A stretch of DNA of 64,000 bases from JBFMDN01 sp040753915 (lineage in GTDB: Bacteria > Desulfobacterota > Desulfomonilia > Desulfomonilales > Desulfomonilaceae), in the NCBI GenBank assembly GCA_040753915.1, contig JBFMDN010000001.1, positions 149,806 to 213,805 on the forward strand. The letters are read 5' to 3'. Positions 1 through 8,790 of this stretch are shown here, one piece after another. Below the pieces are notes generated by a model, which made no database searches, was not told where the DNA came from, and saw only the letters and a program-made list of their open reading frames with translations. The translations under genes and the position numbers were made by a program. The first letter of the stretch is position 1, and each line of letters opens with the position of its first letter.

Positions 1-173
1 CTTCCTATCCTCAGCTGGGATGGATGACCACCAAGATAATATTCTTTAAAGAGGCAGCATTCGGTCTCGCTATCATTTTCTTCCTCATTTACGAGCCGAA
101 CGGGTTGAGCTATCGATACTGGCAGTTGAAGAACTACTTCAACCTCTGGCCGTTTTCGTACACCGGTAAGTGA
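1..173 (+). CDS. Branched-chain amino acid-type ABC permease, C-terminal fragment
   Basis: Only the last 56 or so codons are present; the reading frame enters at base 3 and stops with TGA at 171-173. A hydrophobic segment (about FGLAIIFFLIYEP) is followed by a polar tail containing EPNGL and a tyrosine/tryptophan-rich end. LivM-type inner-membrane permeases typically end with such an EP-G-L motif after the last helix. A substrate-binding protein and a LivF-like ATPase follow on the same strand, so it is read as the permease of the same uptake system. The substrate cannot be told from this fragment. Confidence 0.75.
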   Translation, partial: SYPQLGWMTTKIIFFKEAAFGLAIIFFLIYEPNGLSYRYWQLKNYFNLWPFSYTGK

Positions 174-274
174 TGTCAAACAGGTCCCTCGACGAGCGAA
201 AGGGGGTGACGGAAAAACGAGGGAGACCGGAGGACGATCAACCATTCTAAAGCGTTACACCAGGGAGGTATCAT

Positions 275-1528
275 ATGCGTAAAAGAATTCTGCTGCTCGG
301 GTTGGCACTCCTTTTGGTCGGTGCTACAGCGTTCGCCGCAGAGGAAGTTCGTGTCGGCTCAATCAACGACTTGACCGGTGCCACGTCTGACGTAGGCAAG
401 GATGCCGCCTTAGGTATCAGGGAGGCCGTCACCTATATCAATGATAGCGGGGGAATCAACGGCAAGAAGATCAAATTGTTTCTGTACGACTACGGGTACA
501 GAGTTCCGGAGGCGATCACCATCTACAAACGGTTCCGCGACTACGACAAGATCAATATCTTGTTGCAGTGGGGGACCGGAGACACTGAGGCTTTGTCTCC
601 AACGGTAAACAGGGACAAGATGGTTACGATATCGGATTCCTTGTCCGGCCATCTCTGCGATCCGAAGAAAACGCCGTACAATTTCATCTATAGTACGGAC
701 TACTCCACAAACGCGCGGGCAGCACTGACTGTCTGGTTCGAGGAAGTGTGGAAGAAGAGCGACAAGTGGAAGAAAGCCCGGGAAGAAGGCAGAAAACCGA
801 AACTGGTTTGCTTCTACATGTTTGCTTCACCCTACAGCAGTGCCCCAATCAAAGCGATCAAGGATCAGGCAAAGCTCCTGGGTATCGAAGTTGGAGACGA
901 CCAGGACGTCTCCCTGACAGCTCTCGATGCCAAGAGCCAGGTCCTGGGAGCCAAGGGAGAAAAGCCGACAGTCATATGGCACGGCAACACGACTATGTCG
1001 GTTGCCACAGCCGTCAAAGACGCGTATGCCCTTAAACTGGAAGCTGACCACATCGTCAACAACTGGGGGTTTGACCTGAACCTGGTGAGGATGACCGGAG
1101 CCGCCGGGGAAGGTGTCATTGGAGCGGCAGCGAGCGCCTTTCTTGGAGACAAAGTTCCGTACATGGACAAGGTCCTCGAGTATTGCAAGAAAGTGAACCC
1201 CGGTGTGCCTCTGGAAAAGCGCGATATCCGAACGGTCCAGGCATGGTTAAAAGTCTCATTGGCCAAGGCAGGTCTGGAAGGAGCTCTCAAACAGGGCAAG
1301 CTTGACGGACCCACCATCAAAGCAGCCCTTGAATCTCTCAAGGACTGGTATCCCTTCAACACCAAGAACGCCCTGGGAAGAGGTCCGTACACGATCACTG
1401 CTACGGACCATAGGCCTACTCCGGACGCGCTGCTCTACACGATCAAAGATGGCAAGATCGTGTTGCTCAAGACGATGAACATGAAGGAAGCGTTTCCGAA
1501 GGAGTGGCCGACCTGGCTCGGTTGGTAG
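275..1528 (+). CDS. ABC transporter substrate-binding protein (Peripla_BP_6/LivJ family)
   Basis: The 417-residue periplasmic binding protein should capture the ligand for the Liv-type permease and ATPase around it. The N-terminus is a classical signal peptide (KRILLL core, cleavage near ATAFA-AEE). The mature protein opens with VRVGSINDLTGATSDVG, the usual first strand and ligand loop of type I periplasmic binding proteins. GINGKKIKL and the spacing of the second lobe also fit. The start is fixed by an AGGGAGGT ribosome site just before ATG. In Desulfobacterota such proteins often bind aromatic or branched-chain acids rather than Leu/Ile/Val, so the substrate is left open. Confidence 0.88.
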   Translation: MRKRILLLGLALLLVGATAFAAEEVRVGSINDLTGATSDVGKDAALGIREAVTYINDSGGINGKKIKLFLYDYGYRVPEAITIYKRFRDYDKINILLQWGTGDTEALSPTVNRDKMVTISDSLSGHLCDPKKTPYNFIYSTDYSTNARAALTVWFEEVWKKSDKWKKAREEGRKPKLVCFYMFASPYSSAPIKAIKDQAKLLGIEVGDDQDVSLTALDAKSQVLGAKGEKPTVIWHGNTTMSVATAVKDAYALKLEADHIVNNWGFDLNLVRMTGAAGEGVIGAAASAFLGDKVPYMDKVLEYCKKVNPGVPLEKRDIRTVQAWLKVSLAKAGLEGALKQGKLDGPTIKAALESLKDWYPFNTKNALGRGPYTITATDHRPTPDALLYTIKDGKIVLLKTMNMKEAFPKEWPTWLGW

Positions 1529-1613
1529 GCGTGGTGTCAGGGGCGACCAACCTTGGTCGTCCTTGCTCCTGTCAATCTTTCTCGGATGAATCCAGGCAAA
1601 AGGGGAGAAGGTT

Positions 1614-2420
1614 GTGGCCGCGAATAACAGCATCTTAAAGATCAATAACATAGAGGTCAGGTACCATGAGGTAATCCTTGTCCTCAAGGGCGTCTCCATT
1701 GAGGTTTCCGAGGGGGGAATAGTCGCACTGCTCGGCGCCAACGGGGCCGGCAAGAGCACGACGCTCAAGGCAGTCTCCGGCCTGCTCAATCACGAAGATG
1801 GTCAGGTCACAGACGGCAGCATCGAGTTCTTGGGCGAGCAGATCCACCGACTCCCCGCGGAAAGTATTTCCAAGAAGGGAATCTTTCAGATTATCGAGGG
1901 GAGGCGTGTCTTTGAGCACCTCACCGTGGAGGAGAATCTCACGGTCGGTGGACATCTAAGGCCCTCCGGTCTCAAGGAGCGGCTTGACATGGTGTACCAC
2001 TACTTTCCGCGCCTGAAGGAGCGGCGGTCAGTGTTGGCAGGATTCGTCAGTGGAGGGGAGCAGCAGATGTGCGTAATCGGCAGGGCTATGATGGCTCTTC
2101 CGAAGCTCATGCTTCTGGACGAACCTTCTATGGGCCTGGCACCGCTACTGATAAAGGAGATCTTCGAGATAATTCAGCGGCTCAACCGAGAAGAGAAGAT
2201 TCCCATTCTCCTGGTGGAACAAAACGTGAAGCTCGCTCTCACCGTAGCACCGTACGCGTATGTCATGGAGAATGGCCGCATTGTGATGGATGACACGTCG
2301 GAGAAGCTCAAGGAAAACCCTGATATTCGGGACTTCTACCTCGGGCTGACCGATGTGGGAGGCCGCAAAAGCTTTCGGGAAGTCAAGCATTACAAGCGGC
2401 GCAAACGGTGGCTGACCTAA
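1614..2420 (+). CDS. ABC transporter ATP-binding protein, LivF-like
   Basis: This is the cytoplasmic ATPase that powers the neighbouring uptake system. Walker A (GANGAGKS) is at residues 41-48, the Q-loop region at about 92, the ABC signature (VSGGEQQ) at 145-151 and Walker B (LLDEPS) at 167-172, with the switch histidine region replaced by LLVEQN as is usual in LivF. At 268 residues it is about 30 longer than typical LivF because of a basic tail ending KRRKRW. Translation starts at a GTG placed after AGGGGAGAAGG. No LivG partner is in view; it would lie left of the window. Confidence 0.9.
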   Translation: MAANNSILKINNIEVRYHEVILVLKGVSIEVSEGGIVALLGANGAGKSTTLKAVSGLLNHEDGQVTDGSIEFLGEQIHRLPAESISKKGIFQIIEGRRVFEHLTVEENLTVGGHLRPSGLKERLDMVYHYFPRLKERRSVLAGFVSGGEQQMCVIGRAMMALPKLMLLDEPSMGLAPLLIKEIFEIIQRLNREEKIPILLVEQNVKLALTVAPYAYVMENGRIVMDDTSEKLKENPDIRDFYLGLTDVGGRKSFREVKHYKRRKRWLT

Positions 2421-2447
2421 AATACCCGTTCGGGTAAAGGAGGGAAA

Positions 2448-3089
2448 ATGAAGAAGCCGGTAACGATGATCGCAACACTCCTCGCGATATTTGCATTCAA
2501 CGTTCTCCCCGCGTTGGCCTTGGAGGCTCCAATAGTCACGCTGGAACGAATTGAGGTGGCCAGTATTCAACCCTTCTTCGTAAAACCCAGGATCGGATAC
2601 AAGGACGAAAAGGATCCTGGCAAGGAGATGACCTACGGGTACAGCAGCACGCTCAATCTTGCCTACATTTTCAACATAAAGAACCCGAATAAGGCCCCAG
2701 TGATGCTTGATGAGATCCAGTTCACGGCAGAGTTCGAGGGCTTCGAGGTCAATACTGCCCTTGCCTACGAAGATTCCTGGATCCCTGGAGGAAAGACGAA
2801 TCAGCTCAGGGTGATCACCTCAAACGAAGCATTTCCCACCATAGTGAGTCTCAGCGTAGGGGCTGGCAATGTTGCGCGTATGCAAGAGATGAAAGCCAAC
2901 GCGGGGGGATTGGTGAAGAAGTGGTTCGAGACCATCTCCGATTTTGCCTTCCCCATCGGAATCACAAATGGCACAGCTCTCTTCAAGGATGAAAAAGGGA
3001 AGGAAATAAGGAGCACCTTTACGGCCACCTGGCAAAAGAAGCAGGAAGCGGCGGCGGAAGAGAAGCCCGCTGAAAAGAAAGAGAAATAG
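2448..3089 (+). CDS. Secreted protein with WHy/LEA-2-like domain
   Basis: The 213-residue protein has a signal peptide (cleavage near ALA-LEA) and one beta-rich domain. Its core (NLAYIFNIKNPNKAPVMLDEI at about 70-90, then a GGKTNQLRV strand) resembles the water-stress/hypersensitive-response (WHy, LEA type 2) fold, in which an N-P-N turn joins strands. The C-terminus is a Lys/Glu/Ala-rich tail from about residue 193. It lies 27 bp after the LivF-like gene with its own AAAGGAGG site and is probably co-transcribed. Its role is unknown; a periplasmic accessory to the uptake system is a guess from position. Confidence 0.7.
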   Translation: MKKPVTMIATLLAIFAFNVLPALALEAPIVTLERIEVASIQPFFVKPRIGYKDEKDPGKEMTYGYSSTLNLAYIFNIKNPNKAPVMLDEIQFTAEFEGFEVNTALAYEDSWIPGGKTNQLRVITSNEAFPTIVSLSVGAGNVARMQEMKANAGGLVKKWFETISDFAFPIGITNGTALFKDEKGKEIRSTFTATWQKKQEAAAEEKPAEKKEK

Positions 3090-3406
3090 TACAGGGATGG
3101 CTCTAAGAAACATTCCTGCTTCCAAAGGAGCTTACCAGCGACCCGTGGTTGGCAGATGATTTTGAGCCAGCCATCCATTTCAGGGGCAGCATCGAGGCTG
3201 CCCCTGCTCCCTAGACACAGTGAGCCGGTTCCGGATTTCTTCCGCACCCACGGACCCCTCCACGACCCGTCCCCCACTATCCCTTGCCAATCGTATGCTC
3301 CTGTAGCATGATGAATCATAAACTCACCGTTGGAGACCGTGATTGCACGGCAATGGAGACTTCTCTCTTGCCGTAAGCGTAGACCATATCGCGTTCGAGG
3401 CTGAGC
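3090..3406. other. Intergenic region with terminator-like hairpin
   Basis: This 317-bp gap separates the uptake operon from ligA. It contains one perfect 10-bp hairpin, listed separately. The remainder shows no convincing open frame, RNA gene or repeat. The ligA promoter must lie downstream of the hairpin, but I could not identify clear -35/-10 boxes. Confidence 0.5.
3181..3206 (+). terminator. Candidate terminator hairpin after the Liv-type operon
   Basis: A perfect 10-bp inverted repeat (CAGGGGCAGC / GCTGCCCCTG) encloses a 6-nt loop, about 90 bp after the WHy-like gene. The stem is GC-rich, but the 3' side has no run of T, so it is only terminator-like. It could instead stabilise the 3' end of the mRNA. 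Confidence 0.5.
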
Positions 3407-5446
3407 ATGGCAGCACCTGATGCAGTTCCTTTCGATGTCGTCAACGAGATCGGGCGATTGCGCGAACAGATCCGTCACCATGACCATCTCTATTATGTTC
3501 TCGACAGTCCTGAGATCTCCGACGCCGAATATGACGCCCTATTCAGGCGACTGGCGGAGCTCGAGCAGGCGTATCCGCAACTGGTAACCCCTGACTCCCC
3601 AACGCAACGAGTTGGCGGAGAGCCCCTGGAAAAGTTCGGGCAGGTGGAGCACGCCGTGCCCATGCTCTCGCTCTCCAACGTGTTCGAGGCATCGGAAGTT
3701 CGTGAATTTGACCTGCGAGTGAAGCGGACGCTCGGCGTTTGGTCGGGTGTTTCGTACGTGGTCGAGCCTAAGCTGGATGGCGTAGCAATCGAGCTCACAT
3801 ACGACGGCGGGTTCCTCGCGTCGGCATCCACGCGAGGCGATGGATTCGTGGGGGAGGACGTCACTGCCAACGTACGGACGATACGAGCCATTCCCTTGAG
3901 ACTTCTTCCGCGGGGTGCTCTCGGTTCAGCGTCTCTGATCGATGTCAGAGGCGAGATCTTCATGGAAAGAGCCGAGTTCGACCGCCTCAACCGCGTCCGG
4001 GACGAGCAGGGGGAAAGCGCGTTTGCCAATCCCCGCAATGCCGCCGCAGGCTCGATCAGACAGCTCGATCCTCAGATCACTGCCAGCAGACCCCTGAGAT
4101 TCGCCGCTCATGGAGTGGGCCGGATTGTTGGTGCCTCAGTGGATAGCCAACAAGAACTCCTCTTCGGACTCCAAGAGCTGGGCCTACCAGCTAATCTCGC
4201 CCATACGACTGTGTGCCACGATGTGGACGCGGTCCTCAAGCATTATGAACACCTGGCAAAGATTCGGCACACGTTGCCGTACGAAATTGATGGAGCTGTG
4301 GTCAAAGTCAATTCCCTTGCCCAGCAAGAGGCTTTGGGTCTTAAGATGCGGTCTCCCCGCTGGGCGGTAGCCTTCAAATTCGAGCCAGTTCAGGCAACCA
4401 CACGTATTCTTCGAATCGAAGTCGGTGTGGGACGCACCGGCACACTGACCCCGGTAGCAATCATGGAGCCCGTGACAGTGGGGGGCGTGACCGTCAGCAG
4501 GGCCACTCTCCATAACCAGGACGAAATTGACCGCAAAGATGTGAGGGAAGGTGACACGGTTGTCATTCAACGTGCTGGGGATGTGATTCCAGAAGTGGTA
4601 AGAGTTCTGCTGGACGACCGGCCGCGAGAAAGCAAGCCGTACAGGATCCCCGACAGGTGCCCCGTCTGCGATTCGGAAGCAATTCGACTGCAGGGTCAGG
4701 CCGCTAAACGATGTGTTAACGTCTCGTGCCCTGCCCGACTCAAGGAAACCATCCGGCATTTCGCGTCGCGTGGAGCGATGGACATTGAGGGATTGGGCAC
4801 GAAACTTATCGATCAATTGGTCGACCGCGGACTTGTTTCCAACCCGGCCGATCTCTACTTCCTCAGCTTGCAAGACCTTATCTCCCTGGATCGCATGGCA
4901 GAGAAATCAGCTTCGAACATTCTCGATGCATTGGCCCGCTCCAAGAGAGTGCCTGCCGATCGATTCCTCTTTGCCTTGGGAATTCCTCTGGTGGGCGAGC
5001 ATGTCGCACGATTGCTCATGATGGAGTTCGGGGATGTGGAGACTCTTGCATCCCGAACTGCGGATGAGATTCAACGGGTCCATGGCATAGGCCCGGAAGT
5101 TGCTCAGAGTGTTACCGCTTTCTTCGCGGAGCCCCACAACCGTGAAATCCTCAGGCGGCTTTTGGATGCGAATGTCACGCCCGTGCCTCTGCAACTGCCG
5201 CGGCAAGAAATCGGAACCCCGTTTACGGGAAAGACGGTTGTCTTCACCGGTACCATTTCTATGCCTCGAAATGAAGCCAAGAAGATCGTAGAACAGGGGG
5301 GTGGCTCCGTAAGTGGCTCCGTAAGCCGAAAAACTGACTACGTGGTGGCCGGGGACCAGCCCGGCTCGAAACTGGATAAGGCGAGGCAACTGGGGGTCCG
5401 TGTGTTGACCGAAGAGGAGTTCCGAGCCCTGGCGGGGATTGCATGA
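3407..5446 (+). CDS. ligA: NAD-dependent DNA ligase
   Basis: LigA seals nicks in replication and repair using NAD+. The 679-residue length is normal. Visible parts in order are the Ia NAD-binding domain (HDHLYYVLDSPEISDAEYD at 26-44), the adenylation lysine in EPKLDGVA (K122), an OB-fold (GRTGTLTPVA), a four-cysteine zinc finger (CPVC...C-N-V-S-C near residue 420), helix-hairpin-helix repeats, and a C-terminal BRCT domain (GKTVVFTGTISMPR to the end). All key residues are present. It is the first gene of a short run with acylphosphatase and ChaN-like genes. Confidence 0.98.
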   Translation: MAAPDAVPFDVVNEIGRLREQIRHHDHLYYVLDSPEISDAEYDALFRRLAELEQAYPQLVTPDSPTQRVGGEPLEKFGQVEHAVPMLSLSNVFEASEVREFDLRVKRTLGVWSGVSYVVEPKLDGVAIELTYDGGFLASASTRGDGFVGEDVTANVRTIRAIPLRLLPRGALGSASLIDVRGEIFMERAEFDRLNRVRDEQGESAFANPRNAAAGSIRQLDPQITASRPLRFAAHGVGRIVGASVDSQQELLFGLQELGLPANLAHTTVCHDVDAVLKHYEHLAKIRHTLPYEIDGAVVKVNSLAQQEALGLKMRSPRWAVAFKFEPVQATTRILRIEVGVGRTGTLTPVAIMEPVTVGGVTVSRATLHNQDEIDRKDVREGDTVVIQRAGDVIPEVVRVLLDDRPRESKPYRIPDRCPVCDSEAIRLQGQAAKRCVNVSCPARLKETIRHFASRGAMDIEGLGTKLIDQLVDRGLVSNPADLYFLSLQDLISLDRMAEKSASNILDALARSKRVPADRFLFALGIPLVGEHVARLLMMEFGDVETLASRTADEIQRVHGIGPEVAQSVTAFFAEPHNREILRRLLDANVTPVPLQLPRQEIGTPFTGKTVVFTGTISMPRNEAKKIVEQGGGSVSGSVSRKTDYVVAGDQPGSKLDKARQLGVRVLTEEEFRALAGIA

Positions 5447-5498
5447 TAGGGAGTCCTGCACGGGGGGCATTGTAAACGAGCTTGAGGGAGAGTGCAGA

Positions 5499-5798
5499 AT
5501 GGGCAACGCAATTCGTCGCAGAGTAGTTGTGTCAGGGCTGGTTCAAGGTGTGGCATTCCGCTACTCGGCCAGAGACGCAGCGCGGAGAATTGGAGTGAGT
5601 GGCTGGGTCAAGAATCTCCCTGACGGACGGGTGGAGGCTCTGGTCGAGGGGGACCCCGTCCGGGTGGCTCGCATGGTCGAGTGGCTAAAAAAAGGACCGC
5701 CTTCTGGCCGGGTCGACGATGTCCAAATTCGCGAGGAGCAGCCGACAGGGGAGTTTGACGGCTTCGAGATCGCATTCTCACGGGGGAGCTTCTGGTGA
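5499..5798 (+). CDS. acyP: Acylphosphatase
   Basis: The small cytoplasmic enzyme hydrolyses acyl phosphates. The family signature VSGLVQGVAFRYSARDAA holds the catalytic arginine in G-V-x-F-R, and GWVKNLPDGRVEALVEG carries the catalytic asparagine. The frame is open upstream to 5439, but the ATG at 5499 follows GAGGGAGAG and gives 99 residues, close to the usual length, so it is preferred. It begins 52 bp after ligA, and its stop overlaps the GTG start of the next gene, which suggests coupled translation. Confidence 0.93.
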   Translation: MGNAIRRRVVVSGLVQGVAFRYSARDAARRIGVSGWVKNLPDGRVEALVEGDPVRVARMVEWLKKGPPSGRVDDVQIREEQPTGEFDGFEIAFSRGSFW

Positions 5799-6784
5799 CG
5801 ACATTTCTTGACCTTGGTGCAAGTTTTTTGCGAATCCTTGCCATTCTTTTCTGTTTGACGATTTCTGCGGAGGGTCAGTCCAGGGAAAGGTGCGGTCCGT
5901 TGATTGTTGACGTGCTTTTCGGGGAACCAATTTCCATGGAAATGATGATCGACGACCTCTTCACTGCAAGAATCGTATACCTGGGAGAGGTCCACACCAT
6001 AGCCCGGCATCACTCCGTGCAGGCTGAAATCCTGGAGAAACTGGCTCAGCGAGGTATGAAGCTCGCGCTCGGCATGGAAATGTTCGGCGAGCACCAGCAG
6101 GCGATTTTGGATCAGTGGCAAAGCGGGACTGAGAGTGTCGCTGACCTCATCAAGAATTTGGGGAGCGGGCATTGGACAAACCTACTCGATTACGAAGCGC
6201 TGCTTCTGGCAGCCCGAGAGAGAGAGGTACCCATCCTCTGCCTCAATGCGGACGATCATCTTGTTCGCTCGGTGGCCCGCAACGGGCTAGATGCGCTCTC
6301 CGCTGCAGAGAAGGAACGGCTTCCCTCAGGGATACTGCCTATCGACCCGCAGTACGAGCGACTGCTCAGGCTAAGACTCCACGTTCACAAGGCTTTCCAG
6401 GGCAAGAGCCTCGACAACATCGTGATCGCTCAGGCGGTCCGAGACCAAACCATGGCGCGAGCACTCCTTCGGTTTCTCACTTCAGACCGGGGACGGGATC
6501 GCTCGGTTTTGGTCGTGGCTGGAACCGGGCATATCAATTACGGATTCGGTATTCCAGCTCGGGTGGAAAAAGAGCTGGATGTACCGTACAGGATTGTTCT
6601 GCCGAGCGAGAGCGGAGAGTTGGTCCTTTCAGAAGCAGAGAAACGCCAAGCCATTCCGGTCGAGGTCACCCATCAGGATCTCAAATTTATCCGCCAGCCC
6701 ATAGCAGACTACCTTCACATCGTTCCGCGCAAAAGCGACGAGAACGAGGCCGAACCTTTTCCGTACAGAGCTGGCCTTCCTTAG
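5795..6784 (+). CDS. ChaN-like haem-binding/Tiki-superfamily protein
   Basis: The 329-residue protein carries the ChaN domain (DUF399): YLGEVHTIARHH at about 65-76 supplies the E-x-H motif, GLEMF-like text (LGMEMFGEHQQ) follows, and VVAGTGHINYGFGIPAR sits near the end of the domain. ChaN family members are secreted or lipid-anchored and several bind haem; related Tiki proteins are metalloproteases. Here the N-terminus is a hydrophobic signal sequence without a clear lipobox. Translation starts at GTG overlapping the acyP stop (GTGA). About 50 residues follow the domain and are unassigned. Confidence 0.82.
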   Translation: MTTFLDLGASFLRILAILFCLTISAEGQSRERCGPLIVDVLFGEPISMEMMIDDLFTARIVYLGEVHTIARHHSVQAEILEKLAQRGMKLALGMEMFGEHQQAILDQWQSGTESVADLIKNLGSGHWTNLLDYEALLLAAREREVPILCLNADDHLVRSVARNGLDALSAAEKERLPSGILPIDPQYERLLRLRLHVHKAFQGKSLDNIVIAQAVRDQTMARALLRFLTSDRGRDRSVLVVAGTGHINYGFGIPARVEKELDVPYRIVLPSESGELVLSEAEKRQAIPVEVTHQDLKFIRQPIADYLHIVPRKSDENEAEPFPYRAGLP

Positions 6785-6794
6785 ATTTGTTCTT

Positions 6795-7553
6795 TTATGC
6801 GGCCATTCTTCCGAAGAGCACTGTCCCCACAACCGTAGCGCACGCCCAGAAGAGCACCAGGGCCCCCATGCTCAAGGTGGGAGAGAATGCGTGGGAGGCA
6901 CCGAGGGCGTACCGCATTCCGTCGACCCCATAGGTGAGCGGGTTCAGGTACGTGAGAAGTGTCAACCACTGTGGCTGCCCCTCCAAGGGGAAGAGGGCTC
7001 CGGAGAGAAAGAATACAGGCATGATGAGAAAGTTCATGATCAACTGAAAGCCGTGCGGATCCTTCATCTGGGAGGCAAACGCAATGCCGAGACTCGTAAA
7101 CGAAGCGGAAATGAGAAACATGAAAATCAGGGCCATCAAAACCCCGGCGGGATCCGGTCGCGCAAGTCTCAGAGCCAGGAGTGCTACCAGAAAAACGCCC
7201 GCCTTGACCATTGATGTCGTTACGGTCCCAAGCGTCTTTCCGGCCATGATACCGGTCCTGCTCACCGGTGCTACCAAGATCTCCTTCAAAAATCCGAACT
7301 GCTTGTCCCACAAGACGTTCAGCCCCCCGAACATAGACGAGAACAACAAGGACATAGCCACGATCCCTGGGCCGATGAACTCAACGTAAGAGACGTCGCT
7401 CTGATATCGAAAGACCCCTGAGAAGCCACTGCCAAGGACGACAAGGAACAGGGCGGGCATTGCCATGGAACCTATGAGCCTGCTCTTGTTGCGCATAAAG
7501 CGTTTCACTTCTCGGAGCCAGAGTGTGTACACCGTGCCGAAGAACAGATTCAC
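6795..7553 (-). CDS. ABC-2 type transporter permease
   Basis: The membrane half of a two-gene exporter has 252 residues and six predicted helices. It begins with a short cytoplasmic helix (WLREVKRFMRNKSR) typical of DrrB/NodJ-type permeases. The ABC-2 signature is visible as FFLSGALFPLE followed by NPLTYGVDGMRYAL near residues 190-230. Its start codon overlaps the stop of the ATPase gene (ATGA), which strongly implies a complex. The substrate is unknown; relatives export drugs, polyketides or polysaccharides. It ends 10 bp from the convergent ChaN-like gene. Confidence 0.9.
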   Translation of the reverse strand: MNLFFGTVYTLWLREVKRFMRNKSRLIGSMAMPALFLVVLGSGFSGVFRYQSDVSYVEFIGPGIVAMSLLFSSMFGGLNVLWDKQFGFLKEILVAPVSRTGIMAGKTLGTVTTSMVKAGVFLVALLALRLARPDPAGVLMALIFMFLISASFTSLGIAFASQMKDPHGFQLIMNFLIMPVFFLSGALFPLEGQPQWLTLLTYLNPLTYGVDGMRYALGASHAFSPTLSMGALVLFWACATVVGTVLFGRMAA

Positions 7554-8569
7554 TTGCGCATTCCCCAGCGGTAGATCCGCATCCGCTCCTTTGGCTCCTT
7601 TATCCCCTCGTCACGGATCTCTCGACCGGTCATCTTGATGAAAACATCCTCAAGGTTTGGTTTGCGTACGGAAACGCCAGATATCCTGATGCCCATATCG
7701 TGGGCCAAATCGAAGGTCCTCGGGATAAATGACTCGCCGTCATCGACCGTGAGCATGAGGCTCCCGTTCTGAAGGAGGAGGCTTCGCACGCTCGCGTGGC
7801 TCCGAAGGCTTTGAACAAACTCCTCCGTCGGACGAGGCACTGCCAATTCCAGGACATCTCCTCCAAGAGTAGACTTGAGCTCATCCGGACTTCCCAACCC
7901 AACGATAACCCCACTGTCAATGATTGCAATGCGGGAGCACAATTGATCCGCTTCCTCCATATAATGGGTCGTAAGAATGATTGTCATGCCGAACGAGTCC
8001 TTAAGGGACCTGATGTAATTCCAGATGCGTCTCCTCGTCTGTGGGTCAAGCCCCAGAGTAGGCTCGTCCAGGAAAAGGACTTGAGGCTGGTGCATCAGCC
8101 CCCGGGCGATCTCGAGTCTTCTGCGCATTCCCCCAGAATAGGTATTCACCAAGTCATGTCGTCGTTCCTCCAGATCCACTAGCGCAAGCACTTCATTCAC
8201 GCGGTTGCGACGAGTCCGGGTGTCGAGCCCGTACAACCTTCCATGAAAATCCAGATTCTCCTCTCCCGTGAGCTCGGTGTCGAGACTCGGATCTTGAAAC
8301 ACGACACCGATTGATCGGCGAACCGCCTCTTGTTGTGTTGCCACGTTCCATCCACAGACCAGGGCTTCTCCCCGAGAGGGAGGAAGGATCGTGGAGAGTA
8401 TAGATATTAGCGTTGTTTTGCCAGCTCCGTTCGGTCCCAGGAGCCCGAAGAGCTCGCCCTTGCCTATGACGAGACTGACGTCGGCCAAGGCCTTGATCCT
8501 TCCGAAATCCTTGGACAGCCTTCTCACGGCAATGGTGGCGGTGTCTTGAGTGGTCAAGGAAATGGACAT
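7550..8569 (-). CDS. ABC transporter ATP-binding protein, DrrA-like
   Basis: The 339-residue ATPase drives the ABC-2 permease it overlaps. Walker A (GPNGAGKT) is at 45-52, the Q-loop in VFQDPSLDTELTG, the signature in YSGGMRRR, Walker B in LFLDEPTLGLDP, and the switch histidine in LTTHYMEEAD. The C-terminal 90 residues form the extra domain seen in DrrA-type drug-resistance ATPases (DUF4162-like). The order ATPase then permease, both minus strand, is the usual two-component layout. Confidence 0.93.
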   Translation of the reverse strand: MSISLTTQDTATIAVRRLSKDFGRIKALADVSLVIGKGELFGLLGPNGAGKTTLISILSTILPPSRGEALVCGWNVATQQEAVRRSIGVVFQDPSLDTELTGEENLDFHGRLYGLDTRTRRNRVNEVLALVDLEERRHDLVNTYSGGMRRRLEIARGLMHQPQVLFLDEPTLGLDPQTRRRIWNYIRSLKDSFGMTIILTTHYMEEADQLCSRIAIIDSGVIVGLGSPDELKSTLGGDVLELAVPRPTEEFVQSLRSHASVRSLLLQNGSLMLTVDDGESFIPRTFDLAHDMGIRISGVSVRKPNLEDVFIKMTGREIRDEGIKEPKERMRIYRWGMRK

Positions 8570-8790
8570 TTGTCGGCACGCTCATGTTCGACGCTATCAC
8601 GCCGGCACAGAGAGCAGATCGGAGCCCCCTCCCGCGATCATCCATCAAAGGGAAACCGGTCGACCAAGCTGTCGGATTACTCACACGGGGGCTCTCCGCG
8701 ATCGCGTCACGTCTTTGCCAATGGTGGATAGCTCCACTTCCTCACGCATAGCGCTCCAAAGACATCTGCCGCACGAGTGAACCGGACAGC

